DNA of 64,000 nt from Amborella trichopoda (taxonomy: Eukaryota > Streptophyta > Magnoliopsida > Amborellales > Amborellaceae). This document shows positions 48,980 to 61,127 of this stretch, in pieces (within the stretch, counting starts at the first letter, position 1; each line of letters starts with the position of its first letter). The notes under the pieces were generated by a model. It was not told where the DNA came from. It ran no database searches and worked only from the letters and a program-made list of their open reading frames with translations. The stretch lies in NCBI RefSeq assembly GCF_000471905.2, contig NW_006494789.1, positions 2,549,371 through 2,613,370 on the forward strand. The letters run 5' to 3'. The translations under genes and the position numbers were made by a program.

Positions 48980-50529
48980 ATATTATTTGGCATCTTAAAA
49001 AGAGACATGTAATAATTTGGTAAATTTGCGAAAACTACTTTTTATCAAACTAAATCTACCCCCCGAAGATAACAATTTGAATTTTCATGAATCAAGCTTA
49101 TATTGCATTCTTTGAATCACATGTCCCCATAGAGCCAAAGGTTTCGCATTTGTAGATAACAACATCCCTAGATATTTTATTGGAAAGTTACCTATCCCAT
49201 AGTGAACCATTTCTACAAATTCCTTTACTTTTTCCTCCTCATGAACCACACCAATTGTACGCATCTTACACAAGTTTACTTTTTGCCCGGTCACCACTTC
49301 AAAGCATCTAAAAAATTTCTTCAAACTGCTTCACAGAAAATCAATGTGTGATCCATATATTGCAGACGAGACACTATTTTTCTATTATTTTGACTTGAAA
49401 TCCATTCAAAACTCCCATATTATAGTGAATAATAAAGGAGATAAAGAATCCCCTTGTCTAATTTCATGTGACGCTTTGAAAAAACCTTTGGGCCTATCTT
49501 TGATTAGAATAGAGAACCTTTGATTAGAATAGAGAAATGTATCGACTCCTTACATCCTTTCATCCACATAGGCAGTTTTAACCAAAACCCATTGCTTTCA
49601 TAGTTTACAACAATATCTTCCATTCAACTTTTTCATAGGTTTTTTGAGATTAATTTTACATATAATATCATTTTTTTTCACCAATAATAGAACTTACAAC
49701 TTCCTCAGCATATAGGATACTAATCGTGATTTGTCGACCTTAGAAAATAGTTGTTTGAGAACCTCTTTTGTCATTGGTAGTACCTTCTTTAATCTTCTAG
49801 GCATACACTTGGTGAAAAAAATTGTACAGCTGACGGAATAATAGACTAATAGGTCTAATATCACTTAAACTTTCCATCATCCCCTTTTTGGAATAAGGGC
49901 AATGAGCATGGAGTTTTGACTCGCGTTCACCACCCCCCTTGTTTTAGAATTTATACATCATTCCACAACTTCATTCATTAATAGAATCCCAAAAATACTG
50001 AAAGAAACCCAAAGGGAATCCTTCAGATCCAGGGGCATGGTCCCCTACCAAACTAAACACTGCTTCTTTGATTTCAACTTCAGTAAAAGGCCTCTCAATC
50101 CATTTTCTCCACTGAGATGGTAACTTATGGAAAGGAACTTGATTAAATTTAGTGTTTGGGACAAAACTAGATGAAAATACATCCTGAAAATACTTAACAA
50201 TAATATCTTCCAAACCTACCTTATCCCCCTCCATAACCCATCAATTTTTAGTTGCATGTAAGAACCGCGTATTCAAACCCCCTTCTTTTAGCCACCTACG
50301 ACATCTTTGTTTCCAATAAATCACACTTTTAACTGATCTCTCTCTCTCTCTCTCTCTCTTATTTTTGCCATAATAAGAAAATTCAGGCCTCTCTCTTATT
50401 TTTTCCAGAATAAGAAAAATTGCGAAGGGCGAGCTCCTCCAGTCCCTCCAACCATCGCAACACTCCTTAGGTTCATGTCAATCTTGAGAAAAGAAGTGTG
50501 GAAGATATTGGTTTTATTTGCTAGTTATC

Positions 50530-50631
50530 ACAACATATGATAACTTTTATAGAGATCTGTGCCAAATTTAATGGTGATTCTTTGGGATCCTACGCACATG
50601 GGTATAAGAGGCCTCACATGATCATTACTCT
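50530..50631. mobile_element. MITE family 2, right-half copy
   Basis: agagatctgtgccaaattta followed by atggtgattctttggg, cgcacatgggtata and catgatcattactc matches the right half of family 2. The left half is missing or rearranged. Confidence 0.7.
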
Positions 50632-52095
50632 TGGTAATGTCAATGTTCTTGGCAGGCCCAAAACAATGTGTGATCAATAAATGAAAATGTATTGCAAAAA
50701 GTCAAAATAACCTCATAAATTCAACTATCAACATCCTTAAAGTTTACATGGGCTGCTTAAATATGTTGTTTTTTGAAATAGTCAAGGAGTTTATGCACTA
50801 CAAGATTTTCTTATTTATAGCGAGGAAACTTACATCTTATATCTATTATAAATATTATAGCCACGCATATTTGTTGGTATAATATTTTAGGCCAGAAGTG
50901 ACCTAAATCTTAGGTAACAATTTTTAAGTTCGATAAAAAAAAAGAAAAAAAAAAAGAAGAAAAAAAAAGAAGAAACCATGTAATATTTGGAAAAATATGG
51001 ACCTTTCTATATTTTTCGATTAGATTTTGTATCCGTAGGTAAGTTTTCCTAAAATTTATGATAAGCATCACATTATGAAGTTGACTAAAAAGAGAGCAAT
51101 CGATTTCTCAAAAGGAAAAACGAAAAATAGCATATACCCAAATATTAAAAGGAAAAGTTGTTTATGCTGCGGGAAGTACTGTACGTTTGCGTTGGCCCAA
51201 GGCATAAATCATCCAAAGCGGGATGTAATTGATGGGGTCCCTCCAAAATAAAGTGAAACCAAAGACTCAAATATTATTTGATTCTAAAACATATATTTAA
51301 TTGTTTATGATCTCCTCCTCGCTAGGGATTGTATTTTCTGATTCCTAAAGCCCAGGAATAAAATTTATTTAGAAAAATAGATTATTGAGGCGGCCACCTT
51401 TCTACATATGAGTAAGGAGAATTTATTTGAAAAATAGATTATTAAGGGGGGCCACCTGTCTTCATACGAGTTCGGGGACTAAAAATTTGAAGCTACCTAG
51501 AGAGAGGAAGGCAGCATAGCATACCTAAGTCTAGTGAGAGAGAGAGAGAGCTAAATGTGTACTGACACCGTTAGCTGTGACTGAAAAGACAGCGTGAAAA
51601 GAGTGAAGAAGGGGAATTGTCAAGCGAAATGACATCTCAGATTCTCTACTGTACCCTTCCAAATCTCTCTCTCCCTCTTCATCTGTGCCATGAAGCTGAC
51701 TTTTCAGATTCTGTGCGCATTTTTTTTTTGTCTCAATTCTCAACAATCCAATCTCATTAATGCCACTTGCTAGCCATACAACAAACAAACATGGTTTTCT
51801 CATTTTCCACGATATAATTCCTACTCCAAATGAAAATGCAGTCTGGTTTCGAAATCTTAGCGGTCGTTAGTACATACACCCATGTTTTCAGTGTTCACAC
51901 CCAGAGAGAGACGCTGTGATCTGTGAGTGAATATGTGATTAGGGACCTTCGATTAGATGAAAAAAGAGAGAGGGATATGTGTGATTAGGTTAAACTGAAA
52001 CAATTGCTCTCAAGCAATGTGCAACAAACTTTAGGGCTGATAAGAGTTTTTTATTCTGGTTTGCTAGCAAAACTCGCACAGCTAGGTAGGTTTCC
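50632..52095. other. Intergenic DNA, nothing recognised
   Basis: No gene or bounded repeat was recognised. There is an A-rich patch at about 50937-50975 and a short GA tract at 51537-51550. A near-direct repeat (gaaaaatagattatt followed by ggccacct) is at about 51372 and 51430. Confidence 0.45.
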
Positions 52096-52099
52096 TGTT

Positions 52100-52236
52100 T
52101 TTTTTTTTTTGGGGTAATTAAAGGGGGCAACGAGCTCTTACCCCTTTTTTTAAATTGTCAGTTGTTTTTTTAATGGGTTAAATGAGAATGGAAGCCTAGA
52201 CTGTAGTTGGGCATAAGAGGTTCTACCACCACAGCC
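52100..52236 (-). mobile_element. SINE family S1, copy 3
   Basis: A T-run at the left (52100-52110) is followed by ggggtaattaaagggggc, a ttacccctttttttaaa block and a right end with ttctaccaccacagcccta. These are family S1 blocks in reverse orientation. The target duplication is not clear. Confidence 0.65.
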
Positions 52237-52525
52237 CTAACCTCTTTCACAAAACGCATAGCATAACAAGGATGAAGGTTATACAAATCTGCATCATACT
52301 CTCGGTGCGGAAACTTGACCCAAAGAAAGTCTCTTTTTTTGGGAAAATTCATCAAAATGCACCTCAAGCTAATCAAAATTTTCTTGTTACTTTTACTTGA
52401 TTTCAAAAAACCCATCAAATACACTTGATGTGAGTTGGAACACTTGAAAATGGATAAAATGTTAAATGGTGGATAACTTCGTTGCATTTGGATAGGTTGC
52501 TTCTTTCGTTTTTTAGTTACTTAAT

Positions 52526-52895
52526 GGGTGTGGTTTTTATAGAACCCACGCTCCAAACAATTAAATTAGAGCCCACCTTCAAATAGTGTAAAAAAAAAAA
52601 ATGGTTTCAGCACTGAAAATCTTTGCGATAGCTTTAAAATATAAACTTTAAAGCTTAAAAAATAATGTAGATCGAGCAGATCTTAAAAAACTTGAAACTT
52701 GACTGCCCAAAAATATGTTACAAGTTACAATATTTTCAAAACTTGAAATTTATTTTTTTCTCATGTCCATACATTTTGATGTCGAGATGATGAATTTGAG
52801 GATATTTAGGCATCAAAACAACTTTTTTTGGTGAAAATTTTGAGCAGGGCTCTAATTTAATTGGTTAGAGCTTCAGCTCTATGTAAACTTTTCCC
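52526..52895 (+). mobile_element. MITE family 1, copy G
   Basis: 370 bp with the ends gggtgtggtttttatag and ctatgtaaacttttccc and the internal ccaaacaattaaattag / ctaatttaattggttag pair. The flanks ttacttaat (52517-52525) and taacttaat (52896-52904) match at 8 of 9 positions. Confidence 0.85.
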
Positions 52896-54990
52896 TAACT
52901 TAATAGTAAGTGTAATCAATAAGGGACAGTTAGGAAAATCAGAAAGAAACTAATCTCGCTAAATTGTAAAAATTGAACTGGAGTTTATAAACTGACGACG
53001 CGAAGATTGGAACCAACTTCGAATGGCAACGAAGTACTTTTAGGCCTTTAACAACAAACATAAATTTTGGCAGAGTTTTCAGAAAAGGAAATGGATATAC
53101 TAACTAAGACCTATAACTTAAATTTTGTTGTCATTTTAAGAGAAAAGTGAACTTAACTCATAATCTTATCTTATGTTATAGGCTTAGAAGAGTCATCTCC
53201 AACCAGCGTAAAATTTGGCAAAAATTGTGACTAAAAATAAGAAAAAAAGAAAAAAAAAAGGAAAATGGAAGGGCATCCTGTGAAGGATAAGACTACGTAA
53301 AGGAAAGGTGAGGCTTTTCATTTCATTTCATTCCCATCCATCAAATTTCGTGCCTTTGGTTTTATCTTTGTTTGCTTTTTATGACTTTGGCTCTTTGAAG
53401 TTGACGGGTGAATGGAAAGGCTGCAAAGGCACGTACTCCCATGATAAAAGAACAATACACTAACTCACTCAAATCTCACATCTTTTTTAATTGTATTACA
53501 CCTACGCCTGTGATGCACGAACCTACTGTGCGCCACTCCTGCTGTTTTTTGGGTCTCAAATTTTAGGGGCCACCTAAAAAGTACTGGATAATTATTATAA
53601 AAAATAAAAAAATTTGGATCTTAAAATTACTTAGGACACGGTTAATTATCAAAAAAAGAAACATGGGACACGGTTTCTATGAGTCCATAAACCAGTCACC
53701 TCTTAAAATTCTATTTTTGACAAGGATTTTTAGATTTTTTTTTTTTTTTTTTTAAAGACATGTAATCTGAGATTTAAAATTTGAAAGTTCAAAATAATAG
53801 TTTCAATAATAAAATATTTGAACCATTATTATCAATTGTTTCAAGATGGACTACCTATTTGCATCAAGACGGATGATATATACCTCGAGTGAGTACCGCA
53901 AATGTGGAAATGCAGCACTCGCTGCTCGAAACAATTTTCTAATTACTTATAGATTGGGTTTCGCAGGTGGATGTAAATGAGCAGTACACTCATGCATATA
54001 CATAAAAAATTTCTGGTTTTTGGGTCCTTATTATACTCTCTACGAGGGCCCACGTGTGGGATAATAAGTCTACATCATCAAAGATAATGAAAAATTTGGA
54101 AAAACAACCCTAGACATGGGTAAAATTTCTTTATCTCCATTAAATCAAGGAAATTTGCTTGTAAGCCTTTGGAATTCCTGGTAAGCCACTCATCTTTGAG
54201 AGTGAGAGGCCGCATCTCTCTAAAATCGTTGAACTCAATCTAGGAAAAGTTGAAGCATGTTGTGTGGTACGTGTTGCTCAAACTGTTTGTGCATGGGGAA
54301 CATCAATTTAGAACGCCGCCTAGCAATTTTAGCTTGAGTTTCTGAAGCAGCCCAATGGGGATCAAGCTTTTGAAATAATTTTTTTTTTTTTTTTGGAGAA
54401 AGGCGTCTAAATCTCTCTATAAATATAGTTGATAAGGCTGGCAACGGCCGGACTTGCCGTTTGTCCTTATAGGGCCGGCTCAAGACCGCTGCCCTTGGTC
54501 CTTGTACGGTCGCCCTCGAGCCTGGCGTGGATAGGGCTGAAGCGGCCCTAGCCCAAGCCTGCACTAAGCCCAATAGAACCAAAGACAAAAAAAAATAAAA
54601 AACATAGGGGTAAAAAGCTGGGCACAGTAAGCTCGCAAATCTTGATCGAACAACATAGGCAGTGAGCTAACAACAAATTCACAAACTTGAACCCGATAGC
54701 ATTGTTGTTGGCTCCTTGCACACCATGTAACCAAGATCAGGCAGTATACACGTATGAAATATAGGAACACGTGAAGTGACAGAAAGCAAGCCTTATGATA
54801 ACTATTTAAAAACAAAGGACAAACACAAGCTTTTGGAAAGACTGGGAGCAAAACCCGAATCTTTGCCTCCAGGAGGGAGGGCTCAAAGAGAAGTGCTCAG
54901 TCTTGATGGGTGCATATTACAAAGGCACAAAAGCAATTAAAAATTAGTCTCGAAAGTTTAGAAGAAAGAAACGGACTTCAATGCTTCTAC
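52896..54990. other. 3' flank of YABBY gene and intergenic DNA
   Basis: The part nearest 54991 should hold the YABBY 3' untranslated region (minus strand); no polyadenylation site can be fixed. GC-rich sequence at about 54450-54560 and T-runs at 53728-53752 and 54379-54394 are present. The 117-codon minus-strand frame at 54235-54588 runs through a poly-A/T tract and has no recognised family. Confidence 0.45.
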
Positions 54991-57900
54991 TTACACAGCT
55001 TGGTGGATGATTGGGTCGCTTTGGGACCCCTCATTGACTAATACTTCATCCAATGTGACTTGGTTGTTCCTTTCCAGGCTCAATCCATAATGAAGATGAG
55101 GGAAGTGAGCCCACTGAAAAATGTCCATTGCATCATGCTCAATAAACATCATTTTTTATAGCACCAATATATCAATCTATGTCTCCAAGCCCAAGTTCTA
55201 TGACCTCCATTACACTTTCTTCCCTTACTCATTTCCCAAGTGTTCTTTAGCTAGGATTTAAGCCACCACACATGACCATTAAGAAGGAATAGTGCATTTT
55301 TTTTTTTTTTCACTTTCACCTAGTCCATTTTGATCAATCTAAAATATTAGATAATTGTATATAATTAAGGTCGGAATTAGTTGGGAATACAAAAAACGTT
55401 TCCCCTAGGAAAAACTAGTACTATGCTAAACAAAAGTAGAAAAAGAGCGTGCACTAAAGGGGAGCCACCCAAATTTAGGACGCATTCTTAACAATACCTA
55501 TTTCTTTCAACTAAATATTATCCAATCCAAATTAGCAACAGATAAGATTCCTTAAAGAAAGATAACAACCTGAGTATTCCTTTCCAAAGAGGAGATCCCT
55601 CTGAAAACAAAAAACTAATCGGTAACTTTTTGGATGCGAGGTGAAAAGAGATATAAGATGAGATAAAGAACGATAATTAGACTTTAAATCAGTTATTTTT
55701 CTTAAAAATGAAGCGAGAAGATAGGCCACATTTCAAAAAGAAAGAATCAAAAGGGCTGGGGTTGTGGTGGCAACACCCTAATCACCACATTGTGGTTTTC
55801 ATTCCCACTAACAAAACCCCAGTAATACTTTGAAAAAAACGGACTCCTAAACTAGTTGAGAAAACGGGTAGGGGATTGTCTTCCCCATTGAAATCGACAA
55901 AAAAAAAAAAAAAAAAGGGTAGTGTAATTAAAGATGTGAGAGTATTGCTAGGACAATGGGAAGCAATTGGAGAGAGATACTTAGTAAGTGATAACAAGAA
56001 GTTTCAAAGGGAAAATAAGGGTACAAAAGTCTAGGAAAGATCTCTGACTATAAAAAGACGGTTTGCTTACAATGGCCATTCTCAGAGGATATCTATAACA
56101 GGAATAGGAAGAGATAAGAAGCCTGTTAATTGTTTATGATGAACATAAATGCACAACAAAATCAGGGAAAGGCTTTTGCCATTTTGAGAAGTGAGTTAAT
56201 TAAATATGGGAATTCCAATAAGTATATCACAGTAATTTACCTTAAAAAATGCAAAATGCTGTAAATGTAGCCGAACCTATCATTAATAAGTTCTTGATAA
56301 TGAAACTGGCTATCAATTTAGAACTAAATCAATAAGTAAAATTGGAATATAAACTCTGATGTTTGAGAGAGTTCGGAAAATTGTCAAAATACAAAAGAAA
56401 TGTGAACTGATTTCCAATGTGAATGCATTCTGAGTTATAAAAAGAAATCATGATTGTGAAAACTCCAGCCAAAAATTTGGAATGTAACTACAGAAAAAAT
56501 GTTTCCTATATCTTGTCTATGACCATGATGGACTAAACATATGAATGCATTTCAAGTTTTCCAAGCTATTAGACTATGATGAGATTGCATCAAATTGGAA
56601 ATTGAAAATGGGAGATTTCTTATAGTCTCCCAATACAACTCCCACTGAATGTTGATAACTTTCCTAATATCTCAGAAGACAAAGAAGGGAAATGAAGCGG
56701 CATCATGAATATAGGACCCAGCAAAATTGATATCGAGGGCAATGTCGATGAGCCACTGGATTTAGAGGAGTGCAGGATGGTATTTTTCATTGCAAATCGA
56801 GATTCAGACTTGTAATGAGACCTATAATTGTCTAACATAGTTGGTAGTTGGTGGTGAATTTGTGGGAAATTCGAAAAGGATTCCACAAGTTAGAAAGAGG
56901 ATTTCTCCAAAAGAAGATTGAGAAAACATCATTTGTTCATATTTACGAGTTTTAAATCTAATAGAGACTAAAATGGACAAACTGGAAATCATGGTAGTGA
57001 AAATGAAAGCATCAAATGCAACAAGAGCATTAATGAAGTTCTTCAAGATAAAGAAATAGTTCGAATGGTTCAAATTCCTCACTTAGCCGCTTTGGCTCAG
57101 CCTAGGGATCATAGATATTTGGTTTTTGGGAATATCTGTTTGGAACTGTTTGTTTGTGGTTTTCGCATCGCATTGAAATCAAAAGGAACTTAAAAGGTCT
57201 GATTTTGCTATTTCTTTTCTATTAATTCATGTAAAAGTTGTTTTTAGTGCTTTTAGGGCAAAGGATAAGTTTATAAAAAGGTAAATTCCATTGGATATCC
57301 TCGACCTTAGTCCCTATACATGGAGGGTTTAGTTTTAAAAGGAAAGTTCTCATTGGCAAAAATATTGTTTGGGAAAAATCTCATATGGAAAGTTACTTGT
57401 ATGATATGAGAGAAAGAGGAGAAGGAAGGAGGAGGGGGGAGAAAGGGAGAAGTGGAGCGTCCATGGCATCAGTTAAACAACGAGCCGGGATTCGATCCCC
57501 CGACTTCGACGCAAGTGAACGACACGCCACCACGACGGCTGGTTAAGCCGTCAAAGTTACTTGTATGATATGTGCCAATTCTATGTCTCTTAAGAGAGTC
57601 CAATTTTATTATTAATTGGTCCTTGAGGAAGAACCATCTTTTTGAACCTCAAAATATTAGATTCAAGATAATTTTTTTACACAAGTATTTTTCCTATAGT
57701 GGACAATTGGGAAATGGATTTCAAAAGATTTTCCATCTTCATAATTAAGAACCTTATATAATGGTTAATATGTGCAATGCGCTAGATCCTGGGCTTCAAC
57801 CTACGATCAGATTGTGGGGGTCACTTTGATTTCCTTTATCCTTACTGAGTCTTAAATGATGAACATCAATCTCTAGTTCTTTCCACCATTGGAACTAGGT

Positions 57901-60900
57901 CCCATGCTGTTTGTCCATATTGCCTCATGTTCACTCTATTTCTTATGTCTTGGTTTGGTCTTGCATATCAATATCATTGTCATCACATCCTAAAGCTGCT
58001 AATTATCTAGTGTCATTCAAATATCTCTCTTGTCATGAATATCAAGAAATTCATTGCAGATATTAAAGATCCAGTAAATATTAACTGTCTTTTTATAATA
58101 GAATAATGAAATACTTACATTCTTTGCTGCAGTGCTGAAGGCCTCCCTATGGGTTATCTCGGGATTTCTAGCCTTGATCCTTTGGATTTCCTCTCTGTAC
58201 CCAAACAAGTAGCGATAAGGTAAATGGTCTCTAAGCCTTTGATGTAAAACCATTTTAGCCAATTTCCAGGCCTCATGCTGTTTAAAAATACCCAAGATTT
58301 AAATTTTGACAAGTTCACAATAAAAGAGAGTTGTATGCTCATGGTTAGATGATATATTACATACTTTATAAAGCGGTTGTAAGCTGATGGAACGCGTTGC
58401 CTCTTCTCTGGTGCTGGTTATGTAAAAATTAAGAAAGCCAAGATGGAACACACTTAGCAGTTCGTGGATATCATAGTAAAGGAATTAACATTAAAAAAAG
58501 AATGAAGATATTATAGTAGAGGAAACATTGAGTTCACCCAAGTGCACTTGGTTTGAAACAAAAACAATTGGAATTCAGGAGTAAAGTCATAAGGGGTTGT
58601 CACATTTTATGATTTTTCTTCAATATATTCCTTGCCATAATGGGTTGTCACATTTTATGATTTTTCTTCAATATATTCCTTGGCATAATGGGTTGTCACA
58701 TTTTATGATTTTTCTTCAATATATTCCTTGGTTCACAAAGAAATGCATTGTTCTCAATTGGTACCAATTCTGAGAATCGGGTTGAGACACCACCTGAGCC
58801 TCAACTACTGATCTAGGTTTCCATTCCCATTGGCTCGTTAAAAAATCACAAACCATTTCTAAAAAAACGGGTGGGGGATCTGTAATCCCCACTGATCTTA
58901 CCCCAAAAAGAAATTGGTAATAATTCAGAACTGTCTTGGCTGGACAAATAAAGTTATCGCTCCAACCGAAAAACTTGAGTGATAATAGTACGTACCATCA
59001 CTATTAATATCCCCACCAATGTATTGGGTGGGACTGATAGAAACAGAGGCAAGATTTGTGTCTTCCAACGTATTAGCACTTGGTCATGGTAAGGCGAAAG
59101 ACAGAGATTAATATCTCACAATTTTGTTTTCTTATTGAGATCTAATGTTCATGTGAAGACTGTGCTTATTAGAGAAAGCCTAGGAGTTAGGTTTTAGGGC
59201 TGCTGAACAAGGTTCTTAACACAAGCTGGGTCCAAGATTGGGAGACTCACTCATCACTATTTCCTTTATGATTCTCTTTTTTGGTGGTGGGGTGGCCATG
59301 ACTTTTATAGTGGAAACAAAGTAGTTTAGAAGGCAAAGCAAAAGATTGGAAAATGTATGTATGTCTCTTGAGAGAGAGAGAGATGCAACACCAAATAGAA
59401 TTGGTTTGAAGATGAACAGGAGATATGGTGCCTCGAGCTCGAATTCAATCCAAATTAAAAGAAGGAATTGAAAGGAACAAAAAAATAATGCATGGCAAAT
59501 ATTCTAATTATTACTCACTGATTTCTGCAGTTTCTCTCTGAGTTATTGTTTTCTATGACCAAACTTTTCATCTAAAAAAGTAATTGGACCAAAGTTATTT
59601 AGCAACAAAAATTTAAAGATAAAAATTCGAGCAATATAAATCCTTCTTGTAAAAGAAATCTACAAGATTTAGTCCGTGATAAAGAAAAATCTTTCCAATG
59701 TGGGGAAAAGCGTGGAGCCTTGAATAAAAAATCGTTTTTCTTTGTGGAAAAAACTTAGAAAAAGAAAACAGAAGAAACTTACGTCGATTAGGTATTGTTC
59801 TTGGTTCTTCATTCTCACTGGGGATCGTCTCGGAATCCTTAATAGATTTGGAGGAAGACCCATCTTCCATTCTCTGACGCTCCTGAGGGGCCACGCTTTG
59901 GTTCTGCATTTTTTCTCAGCAAATAAAATTATCGTAGCTTCGTTTATCCAGCGTGAATATCGATTGAACAAAAATAATTTATGTAAAGATTAATATTTAT
60001 ATTACAAACAATAGCGATGTATGTCTTGTTATTTCCTTTAAATGGGTTCTTCAAGTACTTGGAAGAGTATGTAAACCAAGAAAAAGAAAAAGAAAAAAAA
60101 AAAAAAAAGGAAAAATAGAAAAACATTTTTCATGGGCTCTGCAAATTCTTCTGAAGTGTTGGACATGCACTCTATTGGAATATTTGTTGCTTACATCAAG
60201 AAGAATTCAATGAAACATATTATATAAAGTATAATCATGCTTGTTATTGCTGTATTGTGAGAATGTTTAGAAGTTATTTGAAAGTACCGGTCCTTTATTG
60301 CTTTTAATATGCAGGCCAAACGCAAAACATAAAATAAGTATTAGGAGTTAATGCATCAACAGTAAGATGTCAGCCATTTGGTTTGATGGGTTCACGGAGA
60401 TCCTCATGGATTTGAGATTTTTCTTTGTATAACAAAGAGCTTAGAATAATAACATTGCCCATCTATCAAATCGAGGGAGAAAAAATCACCAGAGATTGGA
60501 AAGTGGAAAGCATCTAATTTCTGGCATCCGTTATTCTTGTCTCCAGAAAGAGATTGGAGAAGTTTTCTTGGTTTTGGGGTCGAGAGAGATAGAGAGAGAG
60601 TAGGACCTGAAGATCATGAAAAGGAATGGTCTGCAACAAAGCTCCCATATTCATAGAGAGCAGATTGGTGCAATGCCCGCATCTTACTGTTACAATAGTG
60701 AACAAGCAGCTTCCTGGAACACTAACCTGCAAAATTCAACTTCAACTAAACAACCAACAAAGTAATAAATATACAATAATCTACAAGGGGAGAGAGAGAG
60801 AGAGTGAGTTTGTGGTCCAAGTTCAATTCATTGTTAAATAAGGTTGGAGAAAATGAGCTCCCGATATTTCCGGCCATGACATTTAACGTTGTAGGAGGTC

Positions 60901-61091
60901 GAACCAGTCCCACTAACGTTAATGGGGTGTATAGAGAGAGAGAGAGAGAGGAGGAGAGAATGGGGCGTGCAAATGGAGGGTGGGTTTGACAAGCAGAGGC
61001 TCGTTTTACGAAATGGCAAAAGGCACGGCGCCACGCCGTTTAGGGTTTGAGTCCAAAGGTGGGAGTTATGTATGTAGTACTACGCTAAGCT

Positions 61092-61127
<36 letters not shown>

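Larger units (their letters stand above)
45925..50330 (-). mobile_element. LINE relic (RT to RNase H) interrupted by two solo LTRs
   Basis: Minus-strand order: RT fingers WRKWIERPFTEVEIKEAVF and GDHAPGSEGFPLGFFQY (50160-49980); palm [18 protein letters not shown] near 49480; catalytic site QYMDHTLIFCEAV near 49365; thumb GQKVNLCKMRTIGVVHEEE and FPIKYLGMLLS (49290-49130); MSLFKMPN near 49000; GIKRLKLMNSALLTKWCRR (48340-48280); zinc-binding FLWLLKPRKLLTFVML and CKDDDESVNHLFLNC (47760-47620); RNase H FSFIYV...RDCNMEADSLTKS (46985-46040). The canonical YADD motif is YMDH here. There is no endonuclease, so the copy is 5'-truncated near a CT microsatellite at 50337-50360. Frameshifts are numerous. 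Confidence 0.87.

Noticed and set aside
54235..54588. 117-codon minus-strand frame with a Lys-rich run
   Set aside because: It runs through a poly-T/A tract and GC-rich repeat-like DNA; no recognisable domain.
57480..57552. Possible tRNA gene (gattcgatcc T-loop-like word)
   Set aside because: No acceptor stem or anticodon arm can be folded. The unit is bounded by a 20-bp target duplication, so it is a SINE head.
59613..59909. Separate 98-codon gene beginning MQNQSVAPQ
   Set aside because: The first part is YABBY exon 3, read through its donor into intron sequence; the ATG lies in the acceptor region.
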